Positions 44,471-55,922 of a DNA stretch of 64,000 nt are shown here, one piece after another. Location: contig NC_051434.1 in NCBI RefSeq assembly GCF_001649575.2, positions 24,478,817 to 24,542,816 on the forward strand, read 5' to 3'. Position 1 is the first letter of the stretch. Each line of letters opens with the position of its first letter. The position numbers were made by a program, and so were the translations under genes. Origin of the DNA: Kryptolebias marmoratus (lineage: Eukaryota; Chordata; Actinopteri; Cyprinodontiformes; Rivulidae). The notes under the pieces are model-generated. The model did no database searches and was not told where the DNA came from. It saw only the letters and a list, made by a program, of their open reading frames with translations.

Positions 44471-45719
44471 GGAAATTTTACCGCTATCCTTTTTTGGAAG
44501 GATCGAAACAGTCAAAATGAATATTCTCCCCAGATTGTTATATTTGTTTAGATCCTTACCTATTTGGATTCCAACAATAAGCTTAAAAAAATCCCAAAAA
44601 ATTATTTCTACCTTTATTTGGCAGAAAAGAAAGGCCAGAATAAAATATGCCTAAAGGAGGTCTTAACTTACCAAATCTACAACTATATTATTGGGCAGCA
44701 CAACTGTGTGCAGCTGTGGATTGGCTAATACAGAATAAAGAAACAACTTGGTTAACACTAGAACAAAGCTCGTGCCCTAAATTTTCATTGCAGAGCCTTG
44801 CATTTTGCTCAACTGAAATTTGGAACAAGTACAAAATTACAAATACGTGGATGAAAAGTACACAAAAGACAATAAACTTGATTAAAAAAATATGAAAGCT
44901 CCTCAATCTATATCTAGGGCTTTAAAAATTCTGGAAATAATAAATTTTTTAACAGGGCAACATGATTCAGGATTTCGAATCTGGCAAAATAAGAACTTAA
45001 TTTTTATAGATGATTTATTTGAAGGGGAGACTCTGAAATCATTTGGTCAGATCCAGGAGAAATATGGGTTGACTTCATCTGATTTGCAGCTGAGAAGTTA
45101 CCTGATGTCCCATACTGAATGGTCTCTTCTTAAATCACGACCTACTGACTTATAAATGTTCTTTATAAAGGTCACTAAGGAAAAAAAATCTGATAAAACC
45201 GTGTCAAATCTATATAAATGTTTACAGTCATGTATGTCAGAGGGGTCTCCTGGGATAAAGGAAAAGTGGGAACTAGAAATGAATGTTGTGATTGATGATC
45301 AAGAGTGGGAACTCGTGTGTGAAAATGGACATAAATTGACTAACAGTCCAACATGGAAAGAATTTTACTAGAAAGTAATCGTTAGATATTTCAGAACACC
45401 ATGTATTCTTTCAAGATTTGATAAGGTTAAATCAAATTTGTGCTGGACTAGTTGGAGTTCACACTCATATCTTTTGGGATTGTCCAAAGATTAAAACATT
45501 TTGGGAAGGAATTAGAGAGGAAATTTCAAATATTTTACATATTTATATTGATTGGAACCCCCTTGTTTTTGTTCTGGGAGTACTCCCGAGTGATTTGTTA
45601 AGTAACGAAAAACGGTACCTGTTTGGAATCCTTGTACTGGTAGCAAAAAAAATGATAACAGTATGTTGGTATAAACCTTTACCCCCTACTATAAACCAAT
45701 GGAAAGAGAGAATGGTTAG

Positions 45720-46129
45720 TGTTGAGGAGACAAAATATTACCTAAATGAAACTCAAAACTTTAAAAAACCTCTCCTCACGACGGACCGGAAAATGCACAG
45801 AGAAACCAGGAGTCAAAAATGGTCAGAAGCAGTATCTTCAGTTTAAAAGATTTATTAGCCTTAGTACTAAGGGNCTGTATATGGACTTGTTTTTCTCCAT
45901 CTTCTGCAGGTGGTTTTCTTTGAATGGGTTTCGGTTCCTAATTAGCTGACTCCTCCAGACCTTCTTATCTTCGTAGTTGGTACGGCCAGTCACGTACACT
46001 ACAAACTCACATGACCTCACCAGTGCAGAGTTACATCCATCCTCAGGTTAATACAATCAATAGAATTACAGAACATTAATACATGATTCTAACTGGTAAG
46101 GAGTGTCTATATTATAGTTTCACTTCACA
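45720..46129 (-). repeat. ERV-like solo LTR 2
   Basis: Reverse copy of solo LTR 1: TGTTGAGGAG (left) to CTTCACA (right). The target duplication is TTAG (45716-45719, 46130-46133), and the LINE ORF2 frame continues cleanly after it. One N at 45874. Confidence 0.75.
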
Positions 46130-46553
46130 TTAGTGTTTATACAATGTTGAAAATAACAGCAAAACTAAACACGTCCATCGACTTATTTAAGAAAAGGTGA
46201 AACGCTTTGATTACATACTTGAAATTGACGTTGTAGCAAGTAAAATAAATGTAAATTCACAAGTATATTCTGTATGTATGTTTAACATGTGTCTCTGTTA
46301 AGATGCAGACAAAAGTCACGTAATGAAGATCTTTCCTTTATTTTCTGTGTGTAACCTGTTTTTTATACTCCACCGATCAGTGGAGGAGAGACTCTTTGGA
46401 ATCTCAGCTCGCAGAATTGTTCAGTTGTTCTTGTTCAACTGATTTGTTTGGTTGTATTGAAAATTGATGTTTGTCATTTAATATGCTAAATATTGGATTT
46501 GAATACAGAACTAAATAAAATAAATGTCTTGTTAAAAAAAACTCACTAGCTGG

Positions 46554-46960
46554 TGTTGTGGCAGAAAATCAATTTCCAGGCACTGTTAGATTAAATCACT
46601 CAAACAGGTTTATTTATATATTGTGCACAAAATATAGAGAGCTCTGAATGGGGAAGCTCCAAATCAACGCTCTGGTCCCCAAAACCAACACAGAAGCTTA
46701 TATTAAACCTACTGAAATGCTGGACTTGAAGGAGGAGCTAGGAAAAAGCAAGTCAGTCTGTTTCCCATGAGGAGAAAATTCAACATCACTCCTGTAAACA
46801 AGTTCATTCTGTGAAAACCCATGGCACTTTGAATAAAAGTCATAAAATAGTCGTGACTTATCAACAGCAGGTGTTACCCTACAATAAATTCCACCATTAC
46901 ACTGGCAAGAACTTCAACATTAACAACATGTCAAAATACAGAGAATGAAGTCAATCCAAG
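46554..46960. other. Flank of the LINE insertion, no feature recognised
   Basis: A/T-rich non-coding sequence beginning TGTTGTGGCAGAAAATC. It may itself be an old repeat. No gene seen. Confidence 0.3.
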
Positions 46961-46964
46961 TCAA

Positions 46965-48450
46965 GTCAAATTTATTTATATAGCACTTTTTAGCAACAAG
47001 CCAAATCAAAGTGCTTTACAACATGTGAACACAAAAATACAGAGTCATAAAACACACAACAATATCTAAAATATGAGCTAGGATAATCTAAGTGAAATCA
47101 TGAAACTAAACATCTAAAACATGACTAAAAACTAAACTAAAAGTACCGGAAGGCTAACTAAGACTACCGAAGGCCAGCTAAGAGTTAAAAACATTTTTAT
47201 AAAAGGCCAACATGATAAGAGCTAATTTAAACGAAGTCATGAGAACACACAACAATTAAAGTTAAAACTAAACTAAAGGTACTGGAAGGCTAACTAAGAG
47301 TACCGAAGGCTAGCTAAGAGTGAAATACATTTTAATAAAAGGCCAACTAAAAGAGTCAGAGTAAAAAAAAAAAAAAAAACAGAGGAAGGGAGGGAGCAAC
47401 GTAGACAGAGATATGAGAGAGAGAGCCAGCAAAGACGTTGAGATTGAGGTGAGGAACATGTACGAATACTAATACAGATAGGTCTCTGTCTGCCATAGTT
47501 CTGATACTGATGGAAAGTTTTATCAGCTGGCCTCAGGGGGGAATGGCACAGATCTGCAGGTGTCCTAGGGGACAGGGGCACTGATGGGCAGAGAGCATCA
47601 AGTTTACAAGACATCCAGGAGAATTTCGAGATAGCCATCCATCCAAGGTCAACTCAGTGGAGCCAGATTCAGATATCAGAATTGTTTTTAGGTCAGACCA
47701 ATGTTGCTAATTTCAAGCCGGCCTTAAGAGTTTCCCTAGTACATCTCATTGGTGAATCTAAACAACCAAATTAAAGTGGTCACTTCAGCCGGGCCGAGTC
47801 AGAAACTTCTCCAAGGTTGATTCCATTCGCCCAGCGAGTTCTAAGGTCCATTTGCCTCTGTTCGCAAAACTGAGTCTGAGTGTTTACTGCTTGGCACATT
47901 CTTTCACACAGAGAAGGCAACCTTCGCCTGAACAGCTGCTGGAGTCTTCCAAATTTCATGACACACCAGGAAACCGGCAAGCCCAAAAAGCAGAAATCCT
48001 GTTAAAAATCCAATTATGTATACGTCTTCAAAACCCTCAACTGACATTCCAAAAAAACCACACAAACTTCTGCTTGTTCGAGGAAGCCAAGGCGTATTTA
48101 GCCAGAAATGTCTCGTCGGGGCAGGAGGGCTCTCCTTTGACCAGCCTACTCATTGGGAAAACTTGATTTATTGCACTGAGAGACCAGTTGACCAGATCCA
48201 TAATAATTTAATTAGGAAATTATGCAAAGAGAGGCTCCAAAGAAAGAAAGACAATGAAAAAGCAGGACAGGTTGGGGGTGGGGAAAGAAACTGGGAGAAG
48301 GAAAATGTGTCCGCCTTTGCCGAAAGCAGGAAGAAAAAAAGAATGAACAATCTTAAGCTGAGAGCACACTTCATAACATTCAGTTCTTACAGATTTGGAA
48401 AAGACTTGAAGTATACACTAACAGACTGGTTTCAGCAGATTTTTGTATGA
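46965..48450. repeat. Unclassified fish repeat, copy A
   Basis: Starts with the widespread TTTATTTATATAGCACTTTT phrase. It contains an internal tandem duplication of about 140-170 bp (around 47080-47220 and 47220-47350, each with AACTAAACTAAA(A/G)GTAC and GGCTAACTAAGA). It ends in a part (47780-48230) that matches 50010-50345. No coding frame. Confidence 0.5.
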
Positions 48451-48457
48451 TAAATGA

Positions 48458-49078
48458 AAGACTGATATCACAAAAGTGAGTACACCCCTCACATTCCTGC
48501 AGATATTTAAGTATATCTTTTCATGGGACAACACTGACAAAAGGACACTTTGACACAATGAAAAGCAGTCTGTGTGCAGCTTATATAACAGTATAAATTT
48601 ATTCTTCCCTCAAAATAACTCAATATACAGCCATTTATGTCTAAACCACCGGCAACAAAAGTGAGTACACCCATTAGTGAAAGTTCCTGAAGTGTCAATA
48701 TTTTGTGTGGCCGCCATTATTTACCAGAACTGCCTTAACTCTCCTGAGCATGGAGTTTACCAGAGCTTCATAGGTTGCCACTGAAATGCTTTTCCACTCC
48801 TCCATGACGACATCACGGAGCTGGCAGATATTTGAGACTTTGCACTCCTCCACCTTACGCTTGAGGATGCCCCAAAGATGTTCTATTGGATTTAGGTCTG
48901 GAGACATGCTTCACCAGTCCATCACCTTTACCCTCAGCCGCTTTAATAAGGCAGTGGTCGTCTTAGAGGTGTGTTTGGGGTCATTATCATGCTGGAACAC
49001 TGCCCTGTGACCCAGTTTTCATAGGGAGGGGATCATGCTCTGCTTTAGTATTTCACAGTACATATTGGAGTTCATGTA
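48458..49078 (-). mobile_element. Tc1-like transposon remnant
   Basis: The left end has repeated ACAAAAGTGAGTACACCC. On the minus strand a 70-codon frame (48695-48907) begins MSPDLNPIEHLWGILKRKVE, the Tc1 motif holding the third catalytic residue (E of DD34E). The upstream transposase (48908-49078) is decayed and truncated. It separates copies A and B of the unclassified repeat. Confidence 0.75.
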
Positions 49079-50345
49079 GGTAGGTAGGTAGGTACATTTA
49101 TTTTTATAGCACTTTTCAGCACAAGGCAACTCAAAGAGCTTTACAACACAAGAACAAAATTACAGACAAAGTTACAGAACATGATAATGAACAAAATTAC
49201 AGACAGGTACAAAATACAATGATAACTAATTGTCTAAATAAGCTAAGCTAAACCAAACAGATCTAAGCATGACTAAATGTACAGAACTAAGCTAAGCTAA
49301 AACTAAAACTAACGGTACCGAACTATCTAAAAGTACCCCAGGCCCGCTATACAGCCGAAGTAAAACCNNNNNNNNNNNNNNNNNNNNNNNNNNNNNNNNN
49401 NNNNNNNNNNNNNNNNNNNNNNNNNNNNNNNNNNNNNNNNNNNNNNNNNNNNNNNNNNNNNNNNNNNNNNNNNNNNNNNNNNNNNNNNNNNNNNNNNNNN
49501 NNNNNNNNNNNNNNNNNNNNNNNNNNNNNNNNNNNNNNNNNNNNNNNNNNNNNNNNNNNNNNNNNNNNNNNNNNNNNNNNNNNNNNNNNNNNNNNNNNNN
49601 NNNNNNNNNNNNNNNNNNNNNNNNNNNNNNNNNNNNNNNNNNNNNNNNNNNNNNNNNNNNNNNNNNNNNNNNNNNNNNNNNNNNNNNNNNNNNNNNNNNN
49701 NNNNNNNNNNNNNNNNNNNNNNNNNNNNNNNNNNNNNNNNNNNNNNNNNNNNNNNNNNNNNNNNNNNNNNNNNNNNNNNNNNNNNNNNNNNNNNNNNNNN
49801 NNNNNNNNNNNNNNNNNNNNNNNNNNNNNNNNNNNNNNNNNNNNNNNNNNNNNNNNNNNNNNNNNNNNNNNNNNNNNNNNNNNNNNNNNNNNNNNNNNNN
49901 NNNNNNNNNNNNNNNNNNNNNNNNNNNNNNNNNNNNNNNNNNNNNNNNNNNNNNNNNNNNNNNNNNNNNNNNNNNNNNNNNNNNNNNNNNNNNNNNNNGC
50001 ATTTAGTCTAGAGGCCATTGTCTTTGATGATGGAATATCAGCCAGTTCGGAGTAGTTTGCAATTTCGCTCCTGTTCATCACAGTCTGAGTGCTGGTCGAT
50101 CCGTGAACCCATCAACGAATTTGACGATAATCCAGGTAAATGCCTGGTCCAAAGAGCAGAAATCCTGTTATCAAAAACCCAAATATATAAGGAACCTCCA
50201 CGTCGGTAGGTACACAGTCTTCCATTCCTGCCAGAAATCCACTGTATACCCAGCGAGACATATCCCGAGACTGGACTCTCCTTCACCCAGTCAAGAAAAT
50301 TGTATCAATTGCGTTGAGAAACCAGCTGATGTGTCCCTCAATGAA
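49079..50345. repeat. Unclassified fish repeat, copy B (N gap 49368-49998)
   Basis: TAGGTAGGTAGGTAGG, then TTTATTTTTATAGCACTTTT and CTCAAAGAGCTTTACAACA follow copy A. After the gap, AGAGCAGAAATCCTGTTA also matches copy A. Confidence 0.5.
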
Positions 50346-50914
50346 ATGTAACAGTTTAAAAGGTAATCAAACATGGGCAATAATGTGCTCACTGCCACTG
50401 TCTGCACAGCTATTGCTCTTCTGACGCTATTTCCTGTGTCCCACCCTCTCTTTATCATTGACTGTTGGCAACACGTGTTTGCAGTTTGGTCGATTCAGTT
50501 CACACTTCCTGACTTTGTCCACAAAGTCAAACCTGTTTGATTGACAGCTCCTTAGGTTGGGTCAGGTCTGTTCCTTTCACACACTAGTGGATCTTGAATT
50601 TTTACTCCTCACACACTAACAGATATTTGTTGTCTGTAACCATGACAAATGTCCGCAGCTAATGCAGGCTGGTGCAGACTTTGCTCAACGGGGAGTCATG
50701 AGTAAAATCTGACACAAAATCATGAAGCGCGTCCTCAACTTTAGGTTGGCTAAAGATTTTTCCCAAAACTCATTATTTTCTTAGATACCATTGGTAGTTT
50801 CCTCTCAGTTAATAATCACGAGATGATCTTAGTCCCAAACTCTGGCATTAAAGGTGGTGGATGATATGCTTCGGGGAATGCTAGGCTTTTAATTTAATGT
50901 TTTCCACAGGTGAG

Positions 50915-51125
50915 GCTTTGATCCAGTTGGTGAGAGGATCAAGGATCAATCAGGGAATTGAGGTTTTGATCCCCCAGCCCTTGCAGCGTGCTAAAGTATC
51001 CCTGGACAAGATATTGAACCACCCCCACTGCCTTTAATGTGCCTATTTGTGTAAAAGTTAGAATATAAAAAATGTGTAAAAATATACTGTGAAATATAAA
51101 GCACTGTATGAATGTGTGTGGGGTT
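50915..51125 (+). repeat. Decayed SINE or LINE tail
   Basis: TCCCTGGACAAGATATTGAACCA and ATATAAAGCACTGTATGAAT echo the body and tail of the SINE at 10484. Strongly diverged. The remainder of 50.35-51.5 kb holds nothing I can name. Confidence 0.4.
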
Positions 51126-51991
51126 GAATAAGAAACTTTGTGAAACCTGGAGAGGTTAAAAAGGTGATACATATTGTAATTGTGAACTATTTAGGTGAAA
51201 ACAAAATTTTTCACATGTGAAGTTCTTGAGATTTTGTTCCAAATCTACAAAGGAAATGTGCAAAACAGGTTTTTGCATTCTGTATGTCACAGGTCAACTG
51301 AAAGTGTTATCACAAGTGAAAAAGGGATTTCCACAAAGGCAAATTTAGACTGAAGAACATATGTAGTTGTTTAGTTTACTTAATTTTACTTTGACAAGTT
51401 GTACAAAATAAATTTATCTAAATTCAGATTTTTTAAGCTGACAATACACAATGTATTTAAGATTTAATTTTTTCTCAAATTTTTTTAAAGAAAGTTTAAT
51501 TCATGTGAAACTAAATTCAATCTGTAGAGACTCACATAGACAGAAAAACAGCAGTTAGACAATTTTATTGGACCGAGGATTTGGCGCTCGGACACCGGCA
51601 GAAGACGTGCGTGCTGAGAATCACAGCGAGCTTGAATGATTGGCTCGAACGAAGCTCAGGTAGGTCTTCCCCCCGGGCCCAGACACTGGTGGTGGAGCGG
51701 AACTTGGAGAGAGGAGTCTGGAGGGGACCTGGAGGCGACTGGGAGGCTGGTGGTGGAAACGGGGAGGAGGTGGGTTGAAGCACAACTGAAGCGGGTGGAT
51801 CTGTGGTCACTTCGCCTTTTGAAGGATCTCTTGTCGGGTGATTGGATTGAGGTAGAGGGGTGGCGCGTCCTGATTGGCTGGGGTGAAGGCGTGGTGATAG
51901 GGGATGCCGGAACAGTCTTACAGGTTGAATTTCCGCCTAGGGCTTCATTTCAATCTGTAGAGACTCACAGAGAGAGAGAAACAGCAGTTAG

Positions 51992-52606
51992 TGACAAGGC
52001 AGGACTTGACAGGATTCAAACTCGCAACACAACGACAAAGTTTTAAGAGTTTTATTGCGGACTGGACAGGAGCGGGACCTGTGACTCTAAACAGGACACT
52101 CACGTGACCGTCGTGGACTGGAACCGGAACAGGNNNNNNNNNNNNNNNNNNNNNNNNNNNNNNNNNNNNNNNNNNNNNNNNNNNNNNNNNNNNNNNNNNN
52201 NNNNNNNNNNNNNNNNNNNNNNNNNNNNNNNNNNNNNNNNNNNNNNNNNNNNNNNNNNNNNNNNNNNNNNNNNNNNNNNNNNNNNNNNNNNNNNNNNNNN
52301 NNNNNNNNNNNNNNNNNNNNNNNNNNNNNNNNNNNNNNNNNNNNNNNNNNNNNNNNNNNNNNNNNNNNNNNNNNNNNNNNNNNNNNNNNNNNNNNNNNNN
52401 NNNNNNNNNNNNNNNNNCGCTGTGAGGCTTTCAATAATCTGGCGAAGAGTACTGGGAGCTGTGGGTATTTATGGGGACCAGAACAGGTGAAACAGATGAC
52501 TGTGATTACTTGGGCATGATAATATGGGCGTGGCTTGAACTGTGGATGAATGGAAAGTTACGTGGCTGTGGCAAGAGGCGTGGCAGGAACAGATGGAGCT
52601 GTGACA
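51992..52606 (-). repeat. Solo gypsy LTR inside Ngaro repeat B1 (N gap 52134-52417)
   Basis: TGACAAGGCAGGAC...GAGCTGTGACA, 5-bp duplication GTTAG (51987-51991, 52607-52611). It is the same LTR family as the chromovirus at 31563-37430, but more diverged. Confidence 0.88.
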
Positions 52607-52764
52607 GTTAGACAATTTTATTGGACCGAGGATTTGGCGCTCAGACACCGGCGGAAGACGTGCATGCTGAGAATCGCAGCGAGCTTGAATGATCGGCTCG
52701 AACGAAGCTCAGGTAGGTCTTCCCCCCAAAAGAGGGTGCCGGGCCGAGGCCATGCCGTGACCTG

Positions 52765-53075
52765 CAGGTTTGCTTGAACCTTGTTAGGCGCGCGGCAGCC
52801 GGCCTGCAAGCTCATATCAAACTTTGTTAGGCGAGGCACAGAGGCCGAGATCTGGAGGCTGATCGTACCTTGTTAGGCGCACGGCAGTCGGCCTGCAAGC
52901 TCATATTGAACTTTGTTAGACGGCAGTGAAAGCTGCAGTCTGCGTGATGACTGACCTCGTTAGGTACAACGGCAGCTGGACCTGCAAGCTCATACCGAAC
53001 TTTGTTAGGTGAGGCTTGATAGGCAGGGTAATGAGACGGGCCTGCGGGCTGTTCGAACTTTGTTGGTGCAATGGC
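52765..53075. repeat. Ngaro internal tandem-like repeats
   Basis: About seven TTGTTAG-type motifs (CCTTGTTAGG, AACTTTGTTAGG) alternate with GGCCTGCAAGCTCATA, forming about three units of 85-100 bp downstream of the recombinase gene and next to repeat B1. Confidence 0.7.
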
Positions 53076-53289
53076 GAGGAGCTTACGGGTTGATCGGAGA
53101 GATGCAGGGCGGCGGTGTCGACCGTGGTCATGGGCGTTTCGGAGCCTGAATGGACGTTGTGAGGCCGGACACGGGATGAACACGGGTGTGGCAAGCAGAT
53201 TGACTCGACCTAGTTTGGCTCGGATGACCCCCTAGGTGCAGAATAGGTGTTATATATGACGGAGTACTCCACCACCAGAGATTTGTTAA

Positions 53290-54300
53290 AATGCTTACGT
53301 GAAGACAGGGAACGTTGGGCGTCCAACACTGCAGAGAGATCTGGTCTGATGTAAGAGGAGAAGGCCGAGGATTACCAGCGACCGAGTTGAGAATGGGACG
53401 TAGAGTGGATACCTTGAGAGGCTGCTGATGTTGCTGCCCCTATTCTAAATGAATGGCCGGAAAAGTGGCTAGGAGGGAGACCACATAAGGCTACGATTTG
53501 TCTTAAATGGCGGACAAACCAGGAGGCTGACATGGGGAGGCCTTCGGGTGTTAGAAACAGCGGTTTAGAGGAAGGACAGAACTTATGGTGACGGCATGCA
53601 TATTTGAACATGGATAGGAAGGGACAAAATGGGCCGCCTATACGAGCAACGGAAATGGTGCAGGGGCCTTTACCTTTAGAATGCTTAATGGAGATGTCGT
53701 AGTGGTCGGGATAGAATTTAAGGTCGTCGGTGGATAAGTCTCGAGAAGAATTAAATGTAGTGGTCGGGGACGTGAACTCGCTTAATCTTAGTAAACCGTA
53801 AAAGGCAAGGAGAAAAGCGCTTGAAAGAAGCGCTTTGCTATAAGAGGAGAATGGGCCTGAATGGAGAGCCGTTAAAAGGTTTCTGAGAATAGGAAGAGTG
53901 ATGGGTTTCCGATTATCGGGAAGAGGAACGCTGTGTTTAACTATCCCTCTGAGAAGAAGCCTGATTGCGGGGTTAGAGAAGAGGCTGGATGACATGCTGG
54001 GTTGAAGGAGTTTATAATAAAAATTAATTCCCGCCAAAAGACTGCGAATATAGGGAGGTTTAAAATGGCGATAATCGAAACAGAACGAGATGAAAGCGAG
54101 GACAGAGGGTGTGCGAACGGGGCGCAGAGGTATATTATGAGCAGAGCAGAATTTGGCAAAAGTGCGCCAGGCAAAGTTGTAAGAAGCAAGAGTGGAGGGG
54201 GTGAGGCCTGCTTTGATGTAGAAACGGGCCGACTGGAGCAGAGGGAGACAAGAGCTTTTTAATTCAGGGTCAGGTCCTGAAACGAGGGGATCGGCGAGGG
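53290..54300 (-). pseudogene. Ngaro tyrosine recombinase, interrupted before the catalytic Tyr
   Basis: The reading frame continues upstream of the first ATG (54037) to about 54300 (SYNFAWRTFAKFC...), so the true domain is longer than the ATG-led frame. Visible catalytic positions: Arg in GLLRLSEF (near 53795), a Lys in IKHSKGKG, and His/Arg in FSGHSFRIGAA (near 53450). A TAA at 53372-53374 follows LGRW. In the same frame beyond it the expected tyrosine lies in SYIR (codon 53351-53353), seven codons later. The protein would therefore lack its nucleophile. Confidence 0.85.
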
Positions 54301-54343
54301 CAGTGGGTCAGTGTCTGGACACAGCTGGCGGAAGACCTGAAAT

Positions 54344-55922
54344 TTAGAGCAGGACAGAGCATCGGCGAGCTGAGATAATGAAATTATCGGTCACGGCTTG
54401 CCACGTGATTCGACGGATGAATGGCATGATAGGGTTAGAGGATGAGCGACCTTTGTTGATTGCGTGAACTACAGCGGTGTTGTCGCAGAGAGCTGCCCCT
54501 TTTCCAGAAGCGGCCCCAGAGGCAGCAGGCAACGGTGATGGGGATTATTTCATAAAAAGCTATGGATTCTGACTGAGAAAACGACGGTGGCCAAGTGCCC
54601 GCGAACCATTTGCCTTGAAAAAACCCGCCGAAACCGGATGACGGAGCTGCGTCTGTGTAGAACTGGAGCGAATCGGCTGAGAGAATGACGTCTTCATAAA
54701 AAAAAGAGAGGCCGTTCCAGTCGGAAAGCAGTTTTGACCAGAATGCCAGGTCTGAGCAGCAGCCGTCGTCTAAGGTGACTTGATCTATTAGAGAAGGAAC
54801 AGAGTTAGCCAGATCTAGCAAGCGCGAAATGAAGGAGCGACCCTGGGGGATGATGCGCATGGCAAAGTTAAGGTGGCCTAATAATGACAGGAGTTGACGT
54901 TTGGAGATGACTGGCTTGGACACGAACGAGCGCAAAACTTCGCGGATCCGGGACAGTTTTTCCGCTGGTAAAGAGGCAACCATGGAAACTGAATCGAGGG
55001 TAATGTCGAGGAAGTCTAGTGAGGTAGCGGGGCCGAGCGTTTTTTCCTCGGACAGAGGCACTCCCACCTGATGGAAGAGCTGATGGAGAGATGGGACGGG
55101 GGGGTCGATGAGTAGAAAATCGTCTAGCAAGTGCAGAACAGCGGGGACCCCGGAAACATTAAGAAGTATCCAGCACAGGGCTTCGGAGAGATTATCGAAT
55201 AGGCTGGGGCTACTCCTGCAACCGAAAGTAAGTCTCATGGCAAAATAAAATGATCCTTTCCACTTTGCGCCCTGGAGATGCCAGTCGGAGGGATGGACTG
55301 GCATCACTTTGAAAGCGTCCATAATATCGGCTTTGGCAAGCCACGCGCCCTGTCCTGCGATTTTAATGAGAGATATGGCGTGGTCAACTGATGCGTAAAA
55401 TAAAGAAAAGGGGGGCTTGGGAATGAGACTGTTAATGCTAGGGAGGGGGCCGGAGTGAGGGGCGGAGAGATCGAGGATGAGACGTTTTTTACCGGAGTAT
55501 TTCCGTGTGGCAACTCCAAGGGGGTTGACGCGGAATTGAGAGAAAGGGGGGGAACGGAAAGGGACGATCATATATCCCTTTGAAACCTCACGTTGAAGCA
55601 GGCTAGATACTATGTCAGGTTCGAGGAGCGCAGATTGGAGATTGGGGCAAACGAGCGTGGGCATGGGAGGAGCACAGACACCTATGCGGAACCCTTGGGA
55701 AAGGCCGGTTAGTAGGAAGTCAACGAAGGCGGAGTCGGGGTGGGATCGAAGAAGGGAGGCCAGTTCGGAGATTACGATAGGGGTTGAAAGATGGCTGGAA
55801 ATCAGGGTTTGGATCCGCGGCGCCCTTTGCTGGGAGGACACCGGCGGGGACAGGTGAACTTGGGATGTGCTCCTTTGCAGAAGCTGCACACATGGAGAAA
55901 ATGGCATTGAGGGAAGGTACAA
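54344..55922 (-). pseudogene. Ngaro reverse transcriptase / RNase H
   Basis: RT blocks: KKRLILDLSAPH, AKADIMDAFKVMPVHPSDW, TFGCRSSPSLFDNLSEALCW and the catalytic LLDDFLLID (near 55115). RNase H: FYTDAAPSSGFGGFFQGKWF and ESIAFYEIIPI, then after a frame change near 54500 ALCDNTAVVHAINKGRS. The wording (ADI.DAF...HPSDW) is nearer to Ngaro than to classical DIRS1. The 495-codon frame overlaps the end of gag by about 120 nt in another frame. Confidence 0.88.

Larger units (their letters stand above)
39248..46200 (+). pseudogene. LINE ORF2: endonuclease and reverse transcriptase, split and frameshifted
   Basis: Apurinic-type endonuclease traces: LLQETHL near 39262, LCGDFN at about 39463, and ISDHGP near 39730. 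The reverse transcriptase is best in 40534-41170 (YRPISLLCNDVKILS, GLDAEKAFDRVDW, GIRQGGCLSPILFA) with the catalytic box YADD at 41146-41157. The frame resumes at 42362 and again at 44483, after two insertions. The C-terminal part (HIFWDCPKIKTFW, 45460-45510) runs to 45719, is cut by a solo LTR, and finishes at 46130-46200. Several frameshifts and stops occur (for example near 39925 and 40505). It would nick DNA and prime reverse transcription in an intact relative. Confidence 0.85.
31024..46553 (+). mobile_element. L1/Tx1-type LINE split by at least six later insertions
   Basis: The element body runs from about 31037 to 46540 and is flanked by ACTCACTAGCTGG (31024-31036 and 46541-46553), preceded at the 3' end by a short A tail (GTTAAAAAAA). 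ORF1 and ORF2 lie in order on the plus strand. Insertions from left to right: gypsy (31563-37430), Rex3 copy 1 (in and after the 38354-39064 gap), ERV-like solo LTR 1 (41179-42357, itself holding another solo LTR), Rex3 copy 2 (42634-44470), and ERV-like solo LTR 2 (45720-46129). Frameshifts and stops in both ORFs show it is dead and old. Confidence 0.85.

Noticed and set aside
41179..46129. MITE or TIR transposon instead of solo LTRs
   Set aside because: The ends are only weakly inverted, while TG...CA ends, an AATAAA and matched 4-bp duplications at both sites fit an LTR better.
51516..52727. Two tandem Ngaro copies, one with a large internal deletion
   Set aside because: First reading of the duplicated ends. 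The A/B repeat lengths and order fit split direct repeats of a single element better.
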